A stretch of 10,323 nt of DNA. Origin: Chloroflexota bacterium (lineage in GTDB: Bacteria; Chloroflexota; Anaerolineae; Anaerolineales; Villigracilaceae). Below, in pieces: positions 6,044-10,323 of the stretch (positions are counted from its first letter, which is position 1; every line of letters starts with the position of its first letter). The stretch covers positions 1-10,323 of the forward strand of contig JAJYOH010000172.1 of assembly GCA_021796315.1 (NCBI GenBank), given 5' to 3'. Under the pieces are notes generated by a model. That model was given only the letters and a program-made list of their open reading frames with translations. It was not told where the DNA came from and did not search any database. Both the position numbers and the translations under genes were made by a program.

Positions 6044-6547
6044 TCATGATTTTTGAAGCGAGTTCAGAAAGACGGTGAAATCGAGGTCGCCGGGGGATGA
6101 GCCGTAATCTGTCAGGAGCGCGGCGGCTTCACTGCGGTGCTGCGTCCCATGATTGACCACATGCCACAGACAATGCCACAAAATTCGGTCGCGATGCTTG
6201 CCTTCGGGCGTATCGTAAACTTTGTGAGAGTTCATGTCTTCGTCACGTAACGTGGCGAGATAGGCGCGCATTTCCTTTTCTTCCGTGTCCGCACGTTCCT
6301 GGACTGAAGCGAAGGTTGGGAATTCTGCTTCTGTCAACTCCGGCACGGACCAATCGTTCTTCTGGAAAAACGTCCGCCAGCCGAATTCGGCATCGAGAAT
6401 GTGGACGACCGTCCCGCGCAATCCGCCGAAAGGAAAAGATGCGGGCGCGAGGAATTGTTTCTCGGTGACTTTTTCACTTGCGGCAAGAATGCGTTTATTG
6501 GCCCAGTAATTGTATTCGTAAATGAGGAGGATATCTTGAATGTTCAT
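6044..6547 (-). CDS. DinB-family protein (DinB/YfiT-like putative metal-dependent four-helix-bundle protein)
   Basis: A 167-residue cytosolic protein with the DinB four-helix-bundle pattern. The N-terminus YEYNYWANKRIL (10-21) is the characteristic first helix; a His in VVHILDAEFGW (H49) and the pair in WHVVNHGTQHRSEAA (H133, H137) form the expected three-His metal site. Relatives include bacillithiol-type thiol transferases and damage-induced proteins; which reaction this one performs cannot be told from sequence. The ATG at 6547 has AGGA seven bases upstream. Transcribed alone: the previous gene on this strand ends 136 bases upstream and a terminator follows. Confidence 0.92.
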   Translation of the reverse strand: MNIQDILLIYEYNYWANKRILAASEKVTEKQFLAPASFPFGGLRGTVVHILDAEFGWRTFFQKNDWSVPELTEAEFPTFASVQERADTEEKEMRAYLATLRDEDMNSHKVYDTPEGKHRDRILWHCLWHVVNHGTQHRSEAAALLTDYGSSPGDLDFTVFLNSLQKS

Positions 6548-6591
6548 GGGATTCCTGTGATTGATTCAAATAAGCATGTCAATTTTATATA

Positions 6592-6618
6592 AAGCAAGTC
6601 TATCCGTGATTCTTGCTT
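6592..6618. repeat. Inverted repeat in the gap between the 63-residue gene and the DinB gene
   Basis: Arms AAGCAAG (6592-6598) and CTTGCTT (6612-6618) flank a 13-base loop. On the minus strand it is followed by TATATAAAATT, which is AT-rich but not a clean U-tract, so it may be a weak terminator for the nuclease cassette or mark its downstream edge, where base composition changes. Confidence 0.35.
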
Positions 6619-6683
6619 ACGAATTGAGTACTGACATGATAAAAATTTGGTAACAGCGCTGAATTTAGATCCAATTTTCAGAG

Positions 6684-6875
6684 TTAGTACTTTGATTTTT
6701 TGAGAGCATCATCACAATTTTGCAGGATTAATTTAAACTGTCTTTTGTATTCTTCGGGTATATCTTCAGCGCAAGAATTCAGGGCGATTTCTCTCACCCG
6801 AATTAACGCCAAAAACAAACGATTACGCTCTTTGACTTCTTTAACAAGTGCCTGATGATCAGTCTCAATATACAT
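6684..6875 (-). CDS. Small protein of unknown function behind the DUF3883-type nuclease gene
   Basis: 63 residues, charged and probably all helical (MYIETDHQALVKEVKERNR, then LFLALIRVREIALNSCAEDI, EEYKRQFKLILQNCDDALKK). I do not recognise a family; no signal peptide or membrane segment. The ATG at 6875 has a good ribosome site (GGAG, five bases spacing) and lies 15 bases after the nuclease stop, so both are almost certainly co-transcribed. Like its neighbour it is AT-rich compared with the rest of the window, suggesting the two arrived together. It could be a partner or regulator of the nuclease, which is inference from position only. Confidence 0.75.
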   Translation of the reverse strand: MYIETDHQALVKEVKERNRLFLALIRVREIALNSCAEDIPEEYKRQFKLILQNCDDALKKSKY

Positions 6876-6890
6876 TTTTACTCCAAAGCA

Positions 6891-7655
6891 TTACCAATTT
6901 AGGGGCAATGAATGATAAGTAACTTGCTCATGCATTGCTCTTTGTTGTTTAAGAACCAAACTCGTTAATGGGTTAAAAACAGCCGTCATTTTTGGCGTTA
7001 TTGCTAAATTACTTACAACGATCAGTCCATAGTCATCTTTATATTCTCTTGCTTTTTTATATTCGTTCTCTGTTAATCTGATCCCGCCGCGCTGAGAACG
7101 TATGCCTTTGACTTCTGCTAAGATAAACCTTGTCTTTACCTGAATTTGAAAATCAAAACCATCGCCTAGCAATCTTGCATCTTCCAAGACCCCACCTTTA
7201 AATATATCAAGTTCCAAGTAATTCTGCATGAAAAATATTTCAGCTTCTTGTCCAGTCACTTGTAATTGCTTGAATTTACTCTTGAGGATAGGAGTAATTC
7301 TAGGCAACGCCTCGTCAAAGATTCCAGATTTGTCTGAGATATAAAACCTTACTACTTCAACATATTTTACAACATCATAATTTCCAAATAGGGAATCTAT
7401 AAAAGTTTTTCGGTGGAGATAAGTATTACCTTTTTGCCACCAACCTTTTCGCTTATTGTTAAAAAAAGGATCAAACAAATCCTGTCGATTTTTCACTGTG
7501 CCGATAGTATCCGCTATGCCCTTGGAAACCATACTTTCATAAAAAGCAGTTTTTGTAGAAAAACCAAATTCTTTAACAAAATCAATATCAAACTTCGCCA
7601 ATCCGTAACCAATTAAGTTTAATATTTCGTAGTTTCTATGTTTGTTATCAGTCAT
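6891..7655 (-). CDS. DUF3883 domain protein, putative PD-(D/E)xK nuclease-like
   Basis: 254 residues. The C-terminal third matches the DUF3883 ('NO VEIN' C-terminal) domain: GQEAEIFFMQNYLE (135-148), GDGFDFQI (164-171), FILAEVKG (177-184), then RLTENEYKKAREYKDDYGLIVVSNL (193-217). The acidic residues E140 and D165/D168 with E181-x-K183 follow a PD-(D/E)xK nuclease active-site layout. Such domains often occur in restriction and other defence proteins. The N-terminal half (about 1-130: GYGLAKFDIDFVKEFGF, FDPFFNNKRKGWWQKG) has no function I can name and could recognise DNA. The ATG at 7655 is chosen because AAGGTG lies about six bases upstream; a GTG at 7664 lacks one. It starts 15 bases after the aminotransferase stop. 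Marked AT-rich composition points to horizontal transfer. No methyltransferase or helicase gene accompanies it here. Confidence 0.87.
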   Translation of the reverse strand: MTDNKHRNYEILNLIGYGLAKFDIDFVKEFGFSTKTAFYESMVSKGIADTIGTVKNRQDLFDPFFNNKRKGWWQKGNTYLHRKTFIDSLFGNYDVVKYVEVVRFYISDKSGIFDEALPRITPILKSKFKQLQVTGQEAEIFFMQNYLELDIFKGGVLEDARLLGDGFDFQIQVKTRFILAEVKGIRSQRGGIRLTENEYKKAREYKDDYGLIVVSNLAITPKMTAVFNPLTSLVLKQQRAMHEQVTYHSLPLNW

Positions 7656-7670
7656 TGTTTTCACCTTCTT

Positions 7671-9071
7671 TCATTGCAACAACCCTCTCGCAAAACTCAA
7701 GAATGCCTGCACATCGTTGAAGTTCGTGACCATGCCGACGGAAATTCGCACCGCGCCGGTGGATTTGCCGTCGAAACACAGGCGGAAGTCGTCAAGGCTC
7801 AGGCGGTCTTCATTCTTGGTCTTGGTGAAGCATACATCCAACTCGACGCGCGAGAGTCCGAGCGCGATCTCGCCCGCGCCGGGGTTGCAAAAGCAGCCCG
7901 TCCGCAACGAGATATTGACCTTGTTGGCTTCGCTCTCGATGTAACGATGGTCAATGGGTTTACCATCCTTGTTGAAGAAGTTGACCGTCACCGCGCCGCC
8001 GCGCGCTTCGGTGGTGGTCGGACCAAAGACGCGCACCAGCGGTTCGCCCGTGCTGTGTTTCATCTTGGTCAGATTATCCAACAGCCAGCCGGTCAGACAC
8101 ATCACGCGCTCGTGGATTACATCGTAACCAATCGACTCGATATGCTTGAGTCCGATCTCGACGGCGGGAATATTCAAATAATCAGGCGTGCCATCTTCGA
8201 ATGCGGTGTGACCGTCAGCCATGTAAAATTTATCGCCCTGCACCGACACGACCGTGATCGTCCCGCCTGCGAACCACGGACGATGCAATTTCGCCAGCGC
8301 CTCCCGGCGCGCGATCAACGCGCCCACGCCGGTGGGATAGCCGAACATTTTATAGAATGAAAGCGGCACATAATCGGGCTTGAACTTTGAAAGGTCAAGA
8401 CGATTGGTCGGCGCAAAGGCCGCCACATCCACCAGAACGTCCCAGCCTGCGGCGTGGGCTTTCCCGATCCAGTCCAACGGATGCAGCACCGATGAGAAGT
8501 TCGATTGGGCGGGATAAGCAAACAGATTGGCCGCGCCCTTTTGGGCACGCGCAAAATAACCGTCGAGGGACGAAGCGTCGACGCGCATGTCCGGCAGGAC
8601 GACCGGAATATAAGTCACCTCTGCGCCGCGCGCGTGCGCGAATTCCCGGATCCCATTCACAGAATTGTGGTTATCAAAAGTCAGGAGATACTGTCCGCCC
8701 TTTGCAAACGGATACGACTCGCCGACCAGTTTCAACGCGGCGCTGGCATTGGCGGTAAAGATCACATCGTATTCGGCGGGATCGGCGTTGAAGAACTTGA
8801 GCACATATTCGCGCGCATGTTCAACAAGCTGCGTGGCGGCCAGCGAGGACGGGTTCGACGAATGCGGGTTGCCAAAAACATTCTCGCTCAACAACTTGTG
8901 ATGGCGGCGCACCTGCGACTCGGCATACAGTCCGCCGCCGGTGTAATCGAAATAAACATGCTCGCCCACATCGAGGCGGGCATATTCGGTGGCACGCAAA
9001 TCATCGATGATGTGTGTGGTGGGATAGGAAGGATAGACACGCAGGAAACTGACAAATTCTGGATTGTTCAT
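7671..9071 (-). CDS. Molybdenum-cofactor-sulfurase-like class V aminotransferase (PLP, cysteine desulfurase type)
   Basis: 466 residues, the length of the N-terminal domain alone of eukaryotic MoCo sulfurases (ABA3/MOCOS), which carry an extra MOSC domain absent here. Motifs fit that branch: GNPHSSNPSS (68-77), FTANASAALKLVGE (105-118), DNHNSVNGIRE (133-143), LVDVAAFAPTN (213-223, cofactor Asp215), LSFYKMFGYPTGVGALI (237-253, PLP Lys241), LRTGCFCNPGAG (389-400, Cys393/Cys395, likely persulfide carriers) and GAVRISVGMVTNFNDV (439-454). It probably takes sulfur from cysteine for transfer to a cofactor or protein; no molybdoenzyme gene is nearby, so the acceptor is unknown. Start ATG at 9071 has AAGGAG nine bases upstream; longer in-frame starts to 9119 lack this and enter repeat-like DNA. 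Confidence 0.9.
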   Translation of the reverse strand: MNNPEFVSFLRVYPSYPTTHIIDDLRATEYARLDVGEHVYFDYTGGGLYAESQVRRHHKLLSENVFGNPHSSNPSSLAATQLVEHAREYVLKFFNADPAEYDVIFTANASAALKLVGESYPFAKGGQYLLTFDNHNSVNGIREFAHARGAEVTYIPVVLPDMRVDASSLDGYFARAQKGAANLFAYPAQSNFSSVLHPLDWIGKAHAAGWDVLVDVAAFAPTNRLDLSKFKPDYVPLSFYKMFGYPTGVGALIARREALAKLHRPWFAGGTITVVSVQGDKFYMADGHTAFEDGTPDYLNIPAVEIGLKHIESIGYDVIHERVMCLTGWLLDNLTKMKHSTGEPLVRVFGPTTTEARGGAVTVNFFNKDGKPIDHRYIESEANKVNISLRTGCFCNPGAGEIALGLSRVELDVCFTKTKNEDRLSLDDFRLCFDGKSTGAVRISVGMVTNFNDVQAFLSFARGLLQ

Positions 9072-9099
9072 GGTCGCGGACTCCTTGTTCATTTTTACC

Positions 9100-9250
9100 A
9101 GAGATGAACGCAGATGCACAGAGATTTTTATCGCTTCTTTTTCACGCTTTTAGCGGCCAGCGTTTCAGACGGTTTTTCCAAACCCACATTTTTGAACCGC
9201 AAAGCCCGCTAAGAACGCGAAGATTTTTTCCTTTGCGACCTTTGCGCTCT
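9100..9250. repeat. Two degenerate 10-base-periodic repeat patches upstream of the aminotransferase gene
   Basis: The 253-base gap 9072-9324 holds no gene I can support. At 9100-9129 three 10-base units follow one another (agagatgaac, gcagatgcac, agagattttt). At 9196-9225 there are three more of another type (accgcaaagc, ccgctaagaa, cgcgaagatt), followed by inverted words cctttgcga, cctttgcgc to 9248. Words of this kind are recalled from gaps of many environmental genomes; their role is unknown. Confidence 0.5.
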
Positions 9251-9256
9251 CACCTG

Positions 9257-9277
9257 CACTTGCGCCAGGCGCAAGTG
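9257..9277. repeat. Perfect palindrome with 10-base arms
   Basis: CACTTGCGCC and its complement GGCGCAAGTG flank a single A. It lies 47 bases past the methyltransferase stop, but no T-run follows on the minus strand (caggtgagag), so termination there would be inefficient. It resembles the other GC-rich hairpins in the window. Confidence 0.6.
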
Positions 9278-9324
9278 TCGCGGTTAATTTCTTTTCGTGA
9301 ACAGACATCGCGATTTTATATGAG

Positions 9325-10188
9325 CTATCTCAATTCCCAGACCAGCCAGCCGCGTCCCAGCCATTTCTTTTGCAAATTGATTCTATATCCCCGCGCTGAC
9401 AACGCTTCCGCCGATTTGATGAACCATTGGCGCGTCCCATAAACTTTTGCCGCGACATTTTCAGCCGCAGATCGTTTCCAGGCTTCAAAGAAATCATAAA
9501 CCGGTTCGCCGGGGATCACGTGATGAATTAAATTCTTGGGCAGGATGGTTTGAAATTCCTCCACGTCGAATCCCAAACGGAAGTTGGTGCTGAAAACGAG
9601 GGCTTCAAACCTCCAGCCATTATGGACTCCGACAGCTTGCTGTCGAGCTTCAGGTAGCAAGCTGCCTGAATCCACATGTCTCACAAGATTCGCCGCCCAA
9701 ATACTTCCAAACGGATTCGACGTGCCCTCGATCATCAGTCCGCCGGGCAAAACATATTGCGCCAGGCGTTCATAAGCCGGAGCAAAATCCTTTTCTTCAT
9801 ATTGACGCAAAACATTGAAGGCACGGATCAAACGAACGGTTTCGTTTTCTTTCAACGGCAAATTGAATCCGCCCAACCTGAAAAAAGTTTTTTCATTGGC
9901 AAATGGCAGCGCGGCTTCGACTCTTTCCTTTTCGATTTCAACGCCAAGAATGCGAAGATCGGGATTGACGCGCCGAAAGCGTTCCGCCGATTCAAGCGTG
10001 GTGCGCGCGTCGAAGCCGTAGCCGAGGTCAACGAACAGGGAATCGCTGAACCGGCCATCGCTCCGCGTGAGAAGCGCAGGCTCATAGAGCAGGATGAAGT
10101 TGTCGACGCGGCGCAGTCGATTCGAAGCGGTTTTGCCGCGCGTTGGTTGTCCCTCCGGTTTTTTGGATGGAAATGGATTTCGTTTCAT
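9325..10188 (-). CDS. Class I SAM-dependent methyltransferase-like protein
   Basis: 287 residues from ATG 10188. A basic N-terminus (KRNPFPSKKPEGQPTRGKT) precedes a Rossmann-type core: motif I LFVDLGYGFDARTTLE (51-66), an acidic strand end ILGVEIEKERVEAALPF (80-96), FFRLGGFNLPL (102-112), IRAFNVLRQYEE (121-132) and the PGG strand YVLPGGLMIEGTSNPFG (145-161). The later part (FEALVFSTNFRLGFDVEEFQ, LPKNLIHHVIPGEPVYDFF) is conserved in similar Chloroflexota proteins as I recall. Substrate unknown. Residues 173-187 are encoded by a double palindrome and look inserted. The longer frame to 10278 is rejected because it crosses a terminator and the end of another gene. The ATG has no ribosome site and lies seven bases after TATAAT, so the mRNA may be leaderless. 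Confidence 0.85.
   Translation of the reverse strand: MKRNPFPSKKPEGQPTRGKTASNRLRRVDNFILLYEPALLTRSDGRFSDSLFVDLGYGFDARTTLESAERFRRVNPDLRILGVEIEKERVEAALPFANEKTFFRLGGFNLPLKENETVRLIRAFNVLRQYEEKDFAPAYERLAQYVLPGGLMIEGTSNPFGSIWAANLVRHVDSGSLLPEARQQAVGVHNGWRFEALVFSTNFRLGFDVEEFQTILPKNLIHHVIPGEPVYDFFEAWKRSAAENVAAKVYGTRQWFIKSAEALSARGYRINLQKKWLGRGWLVWELR
9630..9670. repeat. Double palindrome inside the methyltransferase gene
   Basis: CGACAGC-TT-GCTGTCG (9630-9645) is followed by a second palindrome, 9649-9670, with 10-base arms (one G-T wobble) around AA. The two can instead pair with each other: CAGCTTGCT (9633-9641) is complementary to AGCAAGCTG (9656-9664). The block is in frame and encodes DSGSLLPEARQQAVG, in a stretch between two conserved regions of the protein. 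Confidence 0.65.
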
Positions 10189-10195
10189 TACGATG

Positions 10196-10201
10196 ATTAT
10201 A
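10196..10201 (-). promoter_or_regulatory. Candidate -10 box of the methyltransferase gene
   Basis: TATAAT on the minus strand lies seven bases before the ATG at 10188, so transcription would begin at or next to the start codon. No matching -35 box is seen at 17 bases (GCTCGC), and the A/T stretch also serves as the tail of the upstream terminator, so the call is tentative. Confidence 0.4.
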
Positions 10202-10229
10202 AAAGCAGAGACGCCCTTGCGAGCGTCTC
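10200..10229 (-). terminator. Intrinsic terminator of the gene entering from the right edge
   Basis: Arms GAGACGC/GCGTCTC (10223-10229 with 10208-10214), extended by a U-G and a C-G pair, close on a GCAA tetraloop. On the minus strand the hairpin is followed by TGCTTTTAT. It lies 12 bases after the stop codon of the partial gene at the window edge. Confidence 0.72.
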
Positions 10230-10241
10230 CATTGTTTCTGA

Positions 10242-10322
10242 TCAGACGGCGGCTGAACCGTCGCCGACTTCGGTCCACTGCGAAGCTGAACCGTCGCTCG
10301 GCCCGGCCTTGAAGCGGCCAAG
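10242..10322 (-). CDS. C-terminal end of an unidentified protein, cut by window edge
   Basis: The minus-strand frame open from the edge ends at TGA 10244-10242 and reads LGRFKAGPSDGS ASQWTEVGDGSAAV (26 residues). Support: codon third positions are GC-rich as in neighbouring genes, a 13-base direct repeat (gctgaaccgtcgc at 10252 and 10285, 33 bases apart) stays in frame and encodes the repeated DGSA, and a terminator follows at once. The Gly/Ser-rich tail is probably disordered. Too little is visible for a function. Confidence 0.5.
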   Translation of the reverse strand, partial: LGRFKAGPSDGSASQWTEVGDGSAAV

Positions 10323-10323
10323 A

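Noticed and set aside
5728..6078. Plus-strand frame of 116 codons through the promoter gap
   Set aside because: It runs through the operon promoter, repeats and the DinB terminator, has no ribosome site and no protein-like pattern.
6548..6683. Promoter for the DinB gene (TTGACA near 6578 on the minus strand)
   Set aside because: No acceptable -10 box lies 16-18 bases downstream, and the TATAAA nearby has no matching -35; a promoter must exist but I cannot place it.
7638..8360. Long plus-strand frame opposite the aminotransferase gene (240 codons)
   Set aside because: It is antisense to a protein with clear family motifs, has no ribosome site, and reads as low-complexity Arg/Ala/His sequence typical of a shadow of GC-rich coding DNA.
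8505..9107. Second plus-strand frame of 200 codons opposite the same gene
   Set aside because: Also antisense to conserved motifs, with no recognisable domain; explained by codon bias on the other strand.
9104..9442. Plus-strand frame of 112 codons upstream of the aminotransferase gene
   Set aside because: Built from 10-base repeats and a palindrome and then overlaps the methyltransferase gene antisense; no coding signal.
10189..10278. Longer N-terminus for the methyltransferase (30 more residues)
   Set aside because: It would be translated through the terminator hairpin and the end of the upstream gene; its residues are Arg-rich and unlike the family.
1..10323. tRNA, rRNA or intact insertion sequence
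   Set aside because: I looked for cloverleaf-like segments, rRNA words, transposase motifs and terminal repeats and found none.

Overview
The window looks like chromosomal DNA of a Chloroflexota bacterium, most likely of the Anaerolineae type. This is inferred from protein style (an FHA/VWA membrane protein paired with a PP2C phosphatase, a methyltransferase resembling ones I associate with that group, a divergent PlsY) and from many short palindromic and 10-base-periodic repeats in the gaps. No 16S rRNA or other decisive taxonomic marker is present. Most genes are moderately GC-rich; about 6.59-7.67 kb is visibly AT-rich.

Layout. Plus strand, 1-4340: the 3' two thirds of guaA (GMP synthase), a small membrane protein of unknown role, then a tightly coupled pair made of a signal peptide/degenerate VWA/TM/FHA protein and a PP2C Ser/Thr phosphatase (4-base ATGA overlap), closed by a strong bidirectional terminator at about 4343. 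From there to the window end every gene is on the minus strand. Read in the direction of transcription these are: the last codons of an unidentified gene with a terminator (10.2-10.3 kb); a class I SAM-dependent methyltransferase; a molybdenum-cofactor-sulfurase-like class V aminotransferase; an AT-rich two-gene cassette (DUF3883/PD-(D/E)xK-like nuclease plus a 63-residue protein); a DinB-family protein with its own terminator; and an operon of a small HU-like DNA-binding protein, YwbE and a divergent PlsY-type acyltransferase.

How the parts work together. The FHA/PP2C pair is a phosphothreonine-signalling module: a membrane protein with an outside VWA-like domain and a cytoplasmic phosphopeptide reader, plus the phosphatase that would reverse the mark. 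The HU-like/ywbE/plsY operon is driven by a promoter with perfect consensus -35 and -10 boxes (18-base spacer) overlaid by three copies of a 9-base element at exactly 22-base spacing, which suggests tight repression by an unidentified regulator. The nuclease cassette looks like a recently acquired accessory (possibly defence) insertion 15 bases behind the aminotransferase gene.

The most unusual layer is the repeats: palindromic elements sit in frame inside two protein genes (guaA and the methyltransferase), related hairpins sit in the gaps and one works as a terminator, and three intergenic patches show degenerate 10-base periodicity. I found no tRNA, rRNA, CRISPR array or intact insertion sequence.
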